Positions 16,548 through 25,612 of a stretch of 44,920 bases of DNA are shown piece by piece. Below the pieces are notes generated by a model. The model was not told the origin of the DNA. It searched no databases and saw only the letters and a program-made list of their open reading frames with translations. The position numbers and the translations under genes were made by a program. Position 1 is the stretch's first letter. Every line of letters starts with the position of its first letter. The DNA comes from Synergistaceae bacterium UBA1037 (GTDB lineage: Bacteria > Synergistota > Synergistia > Synergistales > Synergistaceae), in NCBI GenBank assembly GCA_002316795.1, contig DCEE01000051.1, positions 1 through 44,920 of the forward strand. Reading direction: 5' to 3'.

Positions 16548-16619
16548 GATGCGCACCTGTAGATGCGCACCTGAAGATGCGCACCTGTATGATGCGCACC
16601 GTGAAGATGCGTACCGCTG
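16548..16619. repeat. Five-copy tandem repeat, unit about 14-15 bp
   Basis: GATGCGCACCTG-type units start at 16548, 16562, 16576, 16591 and 16606 (spacing 14, 14, 15, 15). The first three match over 12 bases; the fourth ends CCGTG and the fifth has GATGCGTACCG. The block starts seven bases upstream of the tRNA promoter -35 and lies between two divergently transcribed units. The rest of 16468-16738 holds no gene that I can support. Confidence 0.75.
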
Positions 16620-16738
16620 CGAAGTATTATGTCGATGGTCTTCTCCTTCCGATCTGAAGTGTTTAGAATATTTAAAGCCCTATAGCCCGAAGTCCTATTA
16701 AGTGGTACGATTGTAAGCTGAGGGGGAGTTGTTTTTAT

Positions 16739-18451
16739 ATGCCCATTGATAAAAAAAGAACCAAAAGACCAAATAAGAATGTCAGCGGAAGAGGTGAGCT
16801 TAGCGTTATCCCGCTCGGAGGACTCGGGGAGATCGGTAAGAACCTTACAGTTTTCAGATACAATGACGACATCATAGTAGTGGACTGCGGCCTCAAATTT
16901 CCTGAGGAGGACATGCTAGGTATAGATTTCGTTATCCCGGATGTGCAGTATCTTACAGAGAACAAAGAGAAAATTATGGGTATCTTCATAACCCACGGGC
17001 ACGAAGACCACATCGGAGCACTTCCGTTCATCCTGCCGAGGCTTGATGCGCCGCTTTACTGTTCCAGGCTTACAGCCGGCCTTATAGAGAATAAGATGCA
17101 GGACGCGAGGACAAACTACAGGCCTAAGTACAGGGAGATATGCCCGGGCGACATAATAGAGGCCGGCGCTTTTTCAGTTGAGTTCATACCCGTATGCCAC
17201 TCGATACCCGATTCACTTGCTCTCTCCATCCACACACCGATGGGGATGATAGTCCACACCGGAGATTTCAAGCTTGACCCTACGCCCATAGACGGCATCG
17301 GAACAGATTACAGCTCTTTCGCCTCTCTCGGCAAAGAAGGGGTCCTTCTGATGCTCTCCGACTCTACCAACATCGAAAAAGAGGGGATCACCCCGTCTGA
17401 GAAGACAGTGGGACAGACATTTGAGCGTCTTTTCCGCCTCTATAAGGACAGGCGGATAGTGATAGCAACATTCGCCAGCAACCTTCACCGCGCCCAGCAG
17501 GTATTCAGCGCCGCCGGAAGGTTCAACCGCAAGGTGGTCCTTGTAGGCAGGAGCATGATCAATAACGTCGAACTTGCAATGGACCTTGGCTATATCGATG
17601 TTCCGGAAGGACTTATCATCTCCTCGCAGGAGGCAGACCACATGCCTGAAAACAGGTTGGTGGTGCTCACAACAGGAAGTCAGGGAGAGCCTTTCTCGGG
17701 ACTTGTCCTGATGAGCAGGGGGATCCACAGGATGGTCAGGCTGGGCCCCAAAGACCTTGTCATAATATCCGCTACACCCATCCCGGGAAATGAAAAACTG
17801 GTCAGCCACACGGTCAACAGACTCTTTGCATGCGGATGCGAGGTAATATATGAACGCGCGGATAAGATCCATGTGTCGGGGCACGCTGCGCGTGATGAGC
17901 TCACGATAATGCTGAGCATGCTTAAGCCGAGGTTTTTCGTCCCCGTGCACGGAGAGTACAGGCATCTTGCGCGCCATGCGCAGCTGGCACGTGACATGGG
18001 AGTGGCGCCTAAGAATATATTTGTTATGCAAAACGGCGACGTGCTCAGGTTCAAGAACAGAACAAGCGCTTCTGTTGACGGCAGGGTACAGTCAGGCGCT
18101 GTGCTGGTCGACGGCATAGCGCTCGGAGAATTTGAAGGCAGCATTCTCAGGGAGAGAAGGGAACTCTCTGAAAATGGGATCGTGGCGGTTTCGGTAACGC
18201 TTGACTCTAAATTCCGTACGACGGCTCCCATACAGATACAAACGAGGGGAAGCGTCTTCTCCACAGAGGACGGGAGCACCTTCAGAGAACTTGAGAATGC
18301 CGTAAAGCTTGGACTGGAACAGTTTGCAAGAACACCGGGAGCGAAGCCCGAGATGCTGCCGGCAGAAATACGGAAGAGGATCAGGGATGTGTTTGGAAAG
18401 GTATCCCGCAACTATCCGGTAATAGTACCGCTTATAACTTATGTTGAATAA
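16739..18451 (+). CDS. rnj: Ribonuclease J
   Basis: A 570-residue beta-CASP metallo-beta-lactamase ribonuclease with endonuclease and 5'-exonuclease activity in mRNA decay and rRNA maturation. It shows the basic N-terminal tail, GGLGEIGKNL at 27-36, the zinc motif THGHEDH (H86, H88, D90, H91), HTGDFKLDPTPIDG, beta-CASP motifs including STNIEKEG, and HVSGHAARDEL plus PVHGEYRHLARHA near 380-425. The C-terminal 120 residues form the typical oligomerisation domain. GAGGGGGAG lies about ten bases before the ATG. It is monocistronic or paired with the transporter gene 45 bases on. Confidence 0.95.
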   Translation: MPIDKKRTKRPNKNVSGRGELSVIPLGGLGEIGKNLTVFRYNDDIIVVDCGLKFPEEDMLGIDFVIPDVQYLTENKEKIMGIFITHGHEDHIGALPFILPRLDAPLYCSRLTAGLIENKMQDARTNYRPKYREICPGDIIEAGAFSVEFIPVCHSIPDSLALSIHTPMGMIVHTGDFKLDPTPIDGIGTDYSSFASLGKEGVLLMLSDSTNIEKEGITPSEKTVGQTFERLFRLYKDRRIVIATFASNLHRAQQVFSAAGRFNRKVVLVGRSMINNVELAMDLGYIDVPEGLIISSQEADHMPENRLVVLTTGSQGEPFSGLVLMSRGIHRMVRLGPKDLVIISATPIPGNEKLVSHTVNRLFACGCEVIYERADKIHVSGHAARDELTIMLSMLKPRFFVPVHGEYRHLARHAQLARDMGVAPKNIFVMQNGDVLRFKNRTSASVDGRVQSGAVLVDGIALGEFEGSILRERRELSENGIVAVSVTLDSKFRTTAPIQIQTRGSVFSTEDGSTFRELENAVKLGLEQFARTPGAKPEMLPAEIRKRIRDVFGKVSRNYPVIVPLITYVE

Positions 18452-18496
18452 CAGAGTCAGACGGGTTTGACCTGCCGCTGAAATCCGAGGAGAGAT

Positions 18497-20131
18497 ATGA
18501 TGTCATTTACTTCAATACTGCAGATATTCGCAGGAGTCGGGCTTTTGGTCTACGGGATCATCATCATGGGAGAGACGCTGCAGATAATTGCAGGCGACAG
18601 GCTGAGGACACTTCTGGCAAAACTGACCGGGACACCCTTAAAGGGACTTGTCGTCGGTACGACTGTCACGGGTATATTGCAGAGCAGCAGCGCGACAACC
18701 GTAATGGTAGTCAGCTTTGTCGATTCCGGATTAATGACGCTTACACAGGCTATCGGAGTTATACTTGGCGCTGACATAGGCACTACCGTAACCGCTCAGC
18801 TGATGGCGTTCAAAATACTTAACCTGGCTTATATCTGTGCGCTGTTCGGCGCCGCGATGTGCATGCTTTCACATAAAAAGCGCAATAAGCAGATAGGCGT
18901 CGGGATACTCGGTTTCGGTCTGCTGTTCATCGGTATGGAAATGATGTCTGAACCGATGTCTTACCTGAAAGAAAACCCCCAGATAATGACGATATTTGGG
19001 GATCATATTTTCCTTGCGTTCCTTTCGGGGCTTGCGGTAACACTTGTTATCCAGTCCAGTTCTGCTACAGTGGGTCTTACTATGGCTATCGCGGCGCAGG
19101 GGGTCATTCCGCTGGAGACGGCGATCGCAATTATTTTCGGCGACAACATAGGCACTACGATAACGGCGGTGCTCGCTTCCCTGGGGGGCAATCGCGCAGC
19201 AAAACAGGCTGCATGTGCCCATGTTATGATCAAGGTCATCAGCGCGGGCATTATGTTCCCTTTAATCCCGCTCTACTCCTCTTTCATTGCCATGACTACA
19301 TCAGATATATCCAGGCAGGTAGCCAACTCGCATACCATATTCAGCATCATAATGGCTTCGATGTTCATCGGGATAGTTCCGCAGTATGCCAGGTTCATAA
19401 AGAAAGTGATACCCGATGATAAAAACGCAGAGGTCCTCGGTCCCATGTTCCTTAATCCAAAACTTATCGATGCCTCCCGGGCCGCGTCCGTCGATGCCGT
19501 GCGAAAAGAGATGATCAGGCTGGGGACATATTCCCTGAAGATGATTGAAAATTGCCGCATGATGTTCATCGGCGACGATGAAAAACATAAAGAAAAACTT
19601 TCCGAAGAAGTATTGCGTGAGGAAACCAATGTCAACGACCTTACACATGAAATTGTAAGATATACAACTGAGGTCGGACAGACGGGACTTTCACACGACC
19701 TTTCCCTGCTCCTTAATTCATTTACCGGCGGTGTCGGTGATATTGAAAGGATAGGAGACCATGCGACAAATCTTGTGGAAATGTATCAGTTCCTGCAGAA
19801 TCACAAGCTGAAATTGTCTCCAAAGGCAATAGAAGAGTGCAGGGAGATGTTCGATCTCGTTATCTCGGCTGTCGCAAAAAGCGTACAGGCTTTGGAGGAT
19901 GAAAATCCTAAGATCGCCCAGGAAGTGCTTGATCTCGAAGACAGGATAGATTACATGGAGAAGACGCTCCGGGCAAGGCACATCGCCAGGCTCAATGCCG
20001 GGGGCTGCAGTCCTGATGCCGGTGTGATCTTTATTGATATCCTAAGCAACCTTGAACGTGTGGGCGATCACGCGCACAACATAGCCATGGTCGTCTTCGA
20101 CATTGAAAGCATGCACAGCCGCGGGGCATGA
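18497..20131 (+). CDS. Na+/phosphate symporter-family protein with PhoU-like domain
   Basis: A 544-residue protein of the NptA/YjbB family. The membrane half (about 1-310) holds two inverted Na/Pi repeats, marked by TGILQSSSATTVMVVSFVD near 54-72 and VIQSSSATVGLTMAI near 185-199, each followed by a GADIGTT or GDNIGTT motif. The C-terminal cytosolic half (about 335-540) is a PhoU-like helical domain with repeated ERIGDHA(TN) and ERVGDHAHN metal-binding motifs. It probably takes up or exports phosphate, with the PhoU-like part regulating it. GAGGAGA precedes the ATG. No phosphate-regulon genes are adjacent. Confidence 0.92.
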   Translation: MMSFTSILQIFAGVGLLVYGIIIMGETLQIIAGDRLRTLLAKLTGTPLKGLVVGTTVTGILQSSSATTVMVVSFVDSGLMTLTQAIGVILGADIGTTVTAQLMAFKILNLAYICALFGAAMCMLSHKKRNKQIGVGILGFGLLFIGMEMMSEPMSYLKENPQIMTIFGDHIFLAFLSGLAVTLVIQSSSATVGLTMAIAAQGVIPLETAIAIIFGDNIGTTITAVLASLGGNRAAKQAACAHVMIKVISAGIMFPLIPLYSSFIAMTTSDISRQVANSHTIFSIIMASMFIGIVPQYARFIKKVIPDDKNAEVLGPMFLNPKLIDASRAASVDAVRKEMIRLGTYSLKMIENCRMMFIGDDEKHKEKLSEEVLREETNVNDLTHEIVRYTTEVGQTGLSHDLSLLLNSFTGGVGDIERIGDHATNLVEMYQFLQNHKLKLSPKAIEECREMFDLVISAVAKSVQALEDENPKIAQEVLDLEDRIDYMEKTLRARHIARLNAGGCSPDAGVIFIDILSNLERVGDHAHNIAMVVFDIESMHSRGA

Positions 20132-20230
20132 TCATATAAGTCCCGGCAGGTATGAGAGTGTAGTTGTATGCCCTTATTTACGGTTTTAATGAATTTTTGA
20201 AGTTATCTAATCAAAGAGGTGTATCTCCGT

Positions 20231-21040
20231 ATGGACTACAGATTGGTATTTTTGGGCCTGGTCCAGGGCCTCACGGAATTTCTCCCGGTAAGTAGCTCCG
20301 GACATCTTGCTCTTGCCCAGATATTCCTGGGGCTTGAGATGCCTCCGCTCTCTTACGACCTGGTCCTCCATGGCGCGACAATGGCGGCGACCATACTCTT
20401 CTTTTTTAATGATATCATTAAACTGCTCGGCGAATGGATCTCGGGGCTCTTTTACAAAGATAAGAGGGGCCGGACCGGGTGGCATGTCGGCTGGGCCGTC
20501 TTTATCGGCACCATTGTAACGGGCGCAATAGGCATGGCCATAAAGGATTTTGCTGAGGAAGCGATGATGAACTCTCTGATGGTTGGCCTCGGGCTGGTGT
20601 TTACCGGTCTGGTCCTGATCTCAAGCCGTTTCATAAGAAAAGGGCTTGGCAGTGTGTCGCCCTTTGACGGGATATTGGTAGGCATAGCGCAGGGCATCGC
20701 TGTGATGCCCGGGATATCCCGCTCGGGCATGACGATGATGGCAGGCACCGCTGCAGGCATCAGCAGGGAAGAAGTTTTCAGATTCTCGTTCCTGCTTTCG
20801 ATACCTGCGATACTTGGCGCGACTCTTCTGCAGGCAAAAGAGGTCGGGGGGCTCGATGCCTTTCATGCGTCCCTTCCGCAGGGATGGTACATAGGGGCGG
20901 CGGCTGCGTTTGCAAGCGGTCTGGTGTCGCTGTTTGTCCTGAAAAAACTTGTCATAGCCTCAAAATGGTGGTTTTTCGGCATATATTGCCTTGCTCTTGG
21001 ATCATTGTCCGTAATTATTTCTTTTTTGGGGGTGTGGTGA
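20231..21040 (+). CDS. uppP: Undecaprenyl-diphosphatase
   Basis: UppP (BacA) removes a phosphate from undecaprenyl diphosphate so that the lipid carrier for peptidoglycan and other polymers can be reused. The 269-residue membrane protein has the two active-site motifs: GLTEFLPVSSSGHLAL near residues 13-28 and GIAVMPGISRSGMT near 155-170. ATG 20231 has AAGAGGTG nine bases upstream; a GTG at 20219 in frame overlaps that site. Its stop codon shares its A with the start of the next gene, so it opens the long envelope gene run. Confidence 0.95.
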   Translation: MDYRLVFLGLVQGLTEFLPVSSSGHLALAQIFLGLEMPPLSYDLVLHGATMAATILFFFNDIIKLLGEWISGLFYKDKRGRTGWHVGWAVFIGTIVTGAIGMAIKDFAEEAMMNSLMVGLGLVFTGLVLISSRFIRKGLGSVSPFDGILVGIAQGIAVMPGISRSGMTMMAGTAAGISREEVFRFSFLLSIPAILGATLLQAKEVGGLDAFHASLPQGWYIGAAAAFASGLVSLFVLKKLVIASKWWFFGIYCLALGSLSVIISFLGVW

Positions 21041-21288
21041 TGGCTCTTGTAAGATCGGGCGGCCTTAGATGGGGAATAATGCTTCTGTTTCTCATACTGG
21101 GTACCTGGCTGGGGATCTTTCTTCAGCGTTTTAACGCTTCTGCTGCGCTGTTTGCGAACGTCATCGATTTTTCAGTCGATGTCAGACAGGTAGACCTGAT
21201 AATGCTGCGCTTCGGTTTCCACTTCGCCCTCAAAATGAACCTGGGCACACTTATAGGAGCTATTGCAGGCATCATCGCCTCAAGGTGA
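21040..21288 (+). CDS. DUF4321-family small membrane protein
   Basis: An 82-residue protein with two hydrophobic segments (about 9-27 and 60-81), each rich in Gly, and a short polar part between them. It resembles the DUF4321 family of small membrane proteins that tend to lie next to maf in Firmicutes and relatives, as here. No function is known. It starts at the ATG of TGATG shared with the uppP stop, with GGGGGTG just before, and its own stop falls three bases before the maf start. Confidence 0.75.
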   Translation: MALVRSGGLRWGIMLLFLILGTWLGIFLQRFNASAALFANVIDFSVDVRQVDLIMLRFGFHFALKMNLGTLIGAIAGIIASR

Positions 21289-21290
21289 CT

Positions 21291-21890
21291 ATGGATATAA
21301 TACTGGCTTCCGGAAGCCCCAGGAGGCAAATGCTCCTCAGGGAGCTCGGCTGGAACATAAAGGTAATGGTGCCTGATACGGAAGAATCGCAAATGCCGGA
21401 AGAAAGTCCCGAAGAAATGGTCTGCCGGCTCGCTTATGAAAAGGCGCTTTCTGTTCATGGCGGTTGCCCGGACAGCTGGGTCATAGGCGCTGACACAGTC
21501 GTTACGTCGGCGGGTGAGATATTGGGCAAACCGTCGGGACGCGATGATGCCCTGCGCATGATCCAAAAACTGCAGGGAAAGATACATGCCGTGGTCACGG
21601 GTGTCGCGCTCTTCGCACCGGACGGACGCAGACTTGTGGAAGCGGAAAAGACCTATGTGCGCTTCAGGGCGCTGGACGATAAGGAGATCTCTTCATACGT
21701 CGAAAGCGGAGAGAGTTTTGACAAAGCAGGAGCATATGCTATACAGGGCAAGGGTATGCTGCTCGTTGAAAGTATCGAGGGCTGTTATTTTAATGTTGTA
21801 GGCCTTCCTGTCCAAAGGCTGAGCAGAATGTTCGGGGACCTGGGATGGCCTCTCGCCGAGCAATGGAGGATAAGTCAATGTTCGATCTGA
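21291..21890 (+). CDS. maf: Maf-family nucleoside triphosphate pyrophosphatase
   Basis: A 199-residue cytosolic NTP pyrophosphatase that hydrolyses non-canonical or excess dTTP/UTP-type nucleotides. Motifs are ILASGSPRRQMLL at 4-16, WVIGADTVV near 65-73 with the catalytic Asp, GKPSGRDDALRMIQKL, and FDKAGAYAIQGKGMLLVE near 145-162. I chose ATG 21291 after CAAGGTGACT, two codons inside the longest frame. The end overlaps the next gene by 13 bases. Confidence 0.93.
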   Translation: MDIILASGSPRRQMLLRELGWNIKVMVPDTEESQMPEESPEEMVCRLAYEKALSVHGGCPDSWVIGADTVVTSAGEILGKPSGRDDALRMIQKLQGKIHAVVTGVALFAPDGRRLVEAEKTYVRFRALDDKEISSYVESGESFDKAGAYAIQGKGMLLVESIEGCYFNVVGLPVQRLSRMFGDLGWPLAEQWRISQCSI

Positions 21891-23788
21891 AGGCACGGAA
21901 TATAGTCATCGCAGCAATGGCTGCGTCAATGCTCCTGGCCACTCTGGGGATGATCCCCAGAGTTAGGGAGGAGCAGTCGAACAAGACAGTTGCTTTTGTG
22001 ATGGAGTTCAGAGACCTGATGACGCTTGCGGTACAGTCTGACAGGTCTGCTGACACGATATGGAAAGAAATAAACGGGCTTGGTGTGATCGGGCTGTCTG
22101 TCCCTGAATTCACCGGTGAAGAGATATTGCTGATGAGCCCGCTTCCTCTCAAGTACGGGACTGCGGAGCAGTTCGGGCTCAGTTCAGGAAAAATTCTTCC
22201 TGACAGGGCAGTGATCCTGACGGAAAGATCTTCAAAATACTTAGAGCCTCTCTACCGTTACATCAAACTGAAGATGCCCGCTGCTGAAATTACATACAGA
22301 GCTGAGGAAGCGGCGATCATACTTCCGGGCAGCACATCCGACTTCAAAGTTTCATCTTTTTTACCCGATTTTTACGGGCTTGATTTTTGCCGTGAAAACA
22401 ACATCCCCGTGCTCTTCAGGCCGGGTCCCTGTCCGGTCTCTGACGGCTCAGCCACTGCAGCAGCCTTTGATCATCTCACCTCGATGTATACTGACATAAA
22501 AAATGTTACGGCATCCGGCATGATAATGGCCGGCTATCCTGACTACAAGCCGCTGGCTGATGTAATGAAGCGCAAGGGCATCACCTTTTCACAGACGGAG
22601 TTTGTCAAGCAGGTCGGATCTGCAGGGTTTGCAAAGATGATGTACCCTATGGTGATCCCGCTTCACAGCCTCACACGGGATGAAGTCATATCCAGGAGCA
22701 TATCAAGGCTCCAGATCGCCGAGCGTTTTGTCAGGGCCATCCACGAGCGTTCGGTGAGGCTTATCATGGTCAGGCCTTATGATCTGAACATGGGAAACAG
22801 AATGGAAATTTTCAGGGAAGACCTGGAGTTCACCGGAGAGTCAATAAAGGCCCGCGGTTACGATTTCGGCTGGCCCTCAAACCTGAACGTATGGGCAGAG
22901 AGCATGCCGGGAGCACTGGCATGCGGCATAGTCCTGGTCTTCTGCAGCTGGTTCTACATGGTGCGCCTGAATACGGGGGGGGAGGGAAATGTAAGCATCA
23001 GGACCCTTTCTTTTTTGATCTTTGCCTCTTTGCTCGTGTCTGCGGGTATCTTTAAATTCCCTGTCATGGCCCGTATATGCGGAGGTCTCTGCGGTGCCGC
23101 TGCCGCTGCTGAGGCGGCTCTTTCTGCACTTGAGAGCCACAAAAGACCCCTGCTCGGAGCTGTAAAAGGACTTTTCATAGTAACAGCCGGAGGTTTGGCT
23201 ATCGCGGCTTTCTACGGAACGACAATGGCGGCGCTGAGGCTTACACCGTTTTCCGGCGTGAAGCTGACACTTCTTCTGCCTCCTCTGCTCGTCCTTGTCC
23301 ATGACCTGAGGCGTAAGGTGCACCCCGAATCCCTGCCTGAGATAATAGGCAGGCCCGCGATATGGGGAGAACTCTTCATGATTGGCATAATGATGCTTGC
23401 GATGCTGATAATGGCACTGAGGAGCGATAATGTCTCCAATGTACCGGCATGGGAGGTGGCCTTCAGGGAGTTCATGGAAAGGGCACTCCTTGTCAGGCCG
23501 CGTACCAAGGAGTTCCTGATAGGCTATCCGGCACTTGCGCTCTACTGGTATGTAGTGAGAAAAGGTTACATGCCTGGCTACCGTGAAGCCGTCAGGATCG
23601 TTTCGGTGCTCGCTTTCAGTTCGGCCGTAAACACTTTCTGCCACTTCCACACACTGCTTTCGCTGAGCATCATCAGGACCCTCAACGGATGGTGGCTGGG
23701 TATCCTGCTGGGGGGAACCGCAGTGGCAATATTAAATTATGTGATGATACCGCTGCATAAAAAACTGTCCGGAGATATACCGAATTGA
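21878..23788 (+). CDS. DUF5693-family integral membrane protein
   Basis: A 636-residue protein with an N-terminal membrane anchor (about 8-28), an extracytoplasmic region of about 300 residues, and a C-terminal half with roughly eight hydrophobic segments (from about 345). It matches my recollection of DUF5693, a family of unknown function often found next to csaB, as here. The soluble part has a barrel-like pattern of strands (ITYRAEEAAIILPGS, IPVLFRPGP, RLIMVRPYDLNMGN). ATG 21878 has GGAGG eight bases upstream and lies within the end of maf. The location suggests a role in making or moving a cell-wall polymer (inference). Confidence 0.75.
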   Translation: MFDLKARNIVIAAMAASMLLATLGMIPRVREEQSNKTVAFVMEFRDLMTLAVQSDRSADTIWKEINGLGVIGLSVPEFTGEEILLMSPLPLKYGTAEQFGLSSGKILPDRAVILTERSSKYLEPLYRYIKLKMPAAEITYRAEEAAIILPGSTSDFKVSSFLPDFYGLDFCRENNIPVLFRPGPCPVSDGSATAAAFDHLTSMYTDIKNVTASGMIMAGYPDYKPLADVMKRKGITFSQTEFVKQVGSAGFAKMMYPMVIPLHSLTRDEVISRSISRLQIAERFVRAIHERSVRLIMVRPYDLNMGNRMEIFREDLEFTGESIKARGYDFGWPSNLNVWAESMPGALACGIVLVFCSWFYMVRLNTGGEGNVSIRTLSFLIFASLLVSAGIFKFPVMARICGGLCGAAAAAEAALSALESHKRPLLGAVKGLFIVTAGGLAIAAFYGTTMAALRLTPFSGVKLTLLLPPLLVLVHDLRRKVHPESLPEIIGRPAIWGELFMIGIMMLAMLIMALRSDNVSNVPAWEVAFREFMERALLVRPRTKEFLIGYPALALYWYVVRKGYMPGYREAVRIVSVLAFSSAVNTFCHFHTLLSLSIIRTLNGWWLGILLGGTAVAILNYVMIPLHKKLSGDIPN

Positions 23789-24810
23789 CCCGCAAATACG
23801 ATGTCCTGCTGGCCGGATACTACGGCTTCGGGAACCTCGGTGACGAACTCCTTGTGGATGCCTGTGTAAAGCTCCTTGAAAAAAACGGGATCCCAAGGGA
23901 GAGGATCGCTGTGCTCTCCGCGGATCCCGACGGGACCCAAAAAACACTTGGGACAGCTTCTTATGACAGATGGAAGCTGAACGAGATCCGCAGTGCGATG
24001 AAGGATTCCAACACCATGCTTTTGGGCGGCGGAGGCCTGTTCCAGGACCAGACGAGCCTCAGATCCTGCTTTTATTACTGGTCTCTGGTCCAGATAGCCC
24101 GGATCTGTTCTGTAAAGAGCTGGGCCGTCGGACACTCATTGGGACCGTTTAACACGGCGATGGGTCCCTATTTTGCAAAAAAAGCATTTGGAAAGTGCCT
24201 CTACAGAAACGTAAGGAACAGAAGTTCCCTGGGGATGCTGAACAACTGGGGATTTTTCGGCACACAGTCTCCGGACCTTGTTATGTCACTCAAGGTGAAG
24301 AGGGATTTTGAAAGAGGCGACAGACTTCTGCTCAACCTCCGCACGGGATATGAGAAAGTGTCCAGGTCAGCCGTAAGCTCAGCTGTAAAGGCTGCAGAGC
24401 AAAAAGGCCTGAGCATATCCGCAGTTGCTTTTGCAGATGAAGATATTAAAGAGTTCGAAAAATATGCATGCAACGGCACTTTAAAATTGGATCAAATTAC
24501 TGTTGTGAGATCACTGTCCCAATTCGAAGATATCCTCAGCAGAAGTTGCTGTGCGATCGGCATGAGGCTGCATTTCCTGGTCCTGGCGCTTCTCGCCGGG
24601 CTCCCACTGCACGGTGCGCCCTATGATCCCAAAGTGGTTTCGTTCTGCAAAGAATGGGAGATACCTGTGACCGGTTCCGCCGGCGCAGAGTTTTCGTCGC
24701 CGCCTGAAGCATGTATACTGGAAGAGACAGCAGACAAAGTGGCAACATCATTCAGAGAGGGACTTGCTGCCGTTTTGGGAGAGAGCTATGGAGAAAACAA
24801 GGATAAATGA
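23785..24810 (+). CDS. csaB: Polysaccharide pyruvyl transferase CsaB
   Basis: A 341-residue pyruvyltransferase that adds ketal-linked pyruvate from PEP to a cell-wall polysaccharide. In many bacteria the pyruvylated polymer is what SLH-domain proteins bind. Features include LLAGYYGFGNLGDELLVDA near 7-25, LGGGGLFQD near 76-84, GHSLGPFN near 115-122, and the C-terminal CCAIGMRLHFLVLALLAGLP followed by YDPKV. It uses a TTG start at 23785, overlapping the previous stop, with GGAGAT upstream. In a diderm, the surface polymer could hold the outer membrane or an S-layer to the wall (inference). Confidence 0.9.
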   Translation: MTRKYDVLLAGYYGFGNLGDELLVDACVKLLEKNGIPRERIAVLSADPDGTQKTLGTASYDRWKLNEIRSAMKDSNTMLLGGGGLFQDQTSLRSCFYYWSLVQIARICSVKSWAVGHSLGPFNTAMGPYFAKKAFGKCLYRNVRNRSSLGMLNNWGFFGTQSPDLVMSLKVKRDFERGDRLLLNLRTGYEKVSRSAVSSAVKAAEQKGLSISAVAFADEDIKEFEKYACNGTLKLDQITVVRSLSQFEDILSRSCCAIGMRLHFLVLALLAGLPLHGAPYDPKVVSFCKEWEIPVTGSAGAEFSSPPEACILEETADKVATSFREGLAAVLGESYGENKDK

Positions 24811-25612
24811 ACTTGAAAAGATAGCCGCCGAAGTAAGGAAAGACATAGTGAGGATGGCAGGACTGGCCAGATCCGGTCCGATAGAACTGCCGCTTCTGAT
24901 ATCCGATATCCTTGTCTATCTTTACTGGGAAGAGATGCTCCTGCTTGCCGGGAGTCCTGCAAGGGGCGACAGGGACAGGTTCGTCCTGGGCATGGAAGAT
25001 GGAGTTCCGGCACTTTATGCGGTCCTTGCAAGACGGGGATATTACGAGCGCGAACAGCTATGGCACTACATGAGGCTTGGCTCCATGCTGCAGGCGCTGC
25101 CTGATTTCAGAAGGACCCCGGGTGTAGATGCTCCGCTTGTAACGTCCGGCACAGAATTGTCGATCGCTTCCGGACTCGCGTACTCGCTCCGCAAAGAGGG
25201 GCTGAGATCCAGGGTCTTCTGTTTTTTGGAAGAAAAGGAGTGTCTGGGGCCTGATTTCATGCTTGAAGCTGAGATGTGTGCGAAATGCGGCCTTGACAAT
25301 ATAACGGTCATCGCTGTCTGCAAAGATAAAAGGGGATCAGGCTGTTCCGGATCACCCCGGGAGAGCAGGGATCCACTCAAAAAATGCGGATGGGATATTT
25401 TCGACGCAGACGGCAATGACTTCGCATCGATGGAAAAAGTCTTTGCAGAGGCAGGCTGCGAGAGGGGAAAACCAGCGGCTGTCTATGCGAAAGTCAGTAA
25501 CGGCAGAGGACTGTCCTTTGCAGGCGAAGATGCCGCAAAAACAAAAATTATAATGAGCATGGAAGCGATGGACAGAGCTTTGGAAGAACTGGAGGGCAAG
25601 ACAAATGGATGA
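24788..25612 (+). CDS. Transketolase N-terminal-half homologue, catalytically degenerate
   Basis: A 274-residue protein with clear similarity to the N-terminal (thiamine diphosphate-binding) half of split transketolases: DILVYLYWEEM near 40-50, DRFVLGMEDGVPALYAVLAR near 63-82, RTPGVDAPLVTSGTELSIAS near 109-128. The functional residues are changed. The GHPGG region reads GPIELP, KGHA reads MEDG, QGHP reads QALP, and the GDG of the thiamine diphosphate motif is EEK (148-150) with no following Asn pair. It is probably not an active transketolase. It overlaps csaB by 23 bases and the C-terminal half by 8, within an envelope gene run. GGGAG precedes the ATG. Confidence 0.8.
   Translation: MEKTRINELEKIAAEVRKDIVRMAGLARSGPIELPLLISDILVYLYWEEMLLLAGSPARGDRDRFVLGMEDGVPALYAVLARRGYYEREQLWHYMRLGSMLQALPDFRRTPGVDAPLVTSGTELSIASGLAYSLRKEGLRSRVFCFLEEKECLGPDFMLEAEMCAKCGLDNITVIAVCKDKRGSGCSGSPRESRDPLKKCGWDIFDADGNDFASMEKVFAEAGCERGKPAAVYAKVSNGRGLSFAGEDAAKTKIIMSMEAMDRALEELEGKTNG

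Noticed and set aside
16548..16619. Short CRISPR-like array
   Set aside because: The units are nearly contiguous (14-15 bp with 2-4 variable bases), leaving no room for spacers, and no cas genes are nearby.
16393..16701. A 102-residue open frame on the plus strand
   Set aside because: It runs antisense through tRNA-Gln and the tandem repeat, with no Shine-Dalgarno sequence or recognisable domain.
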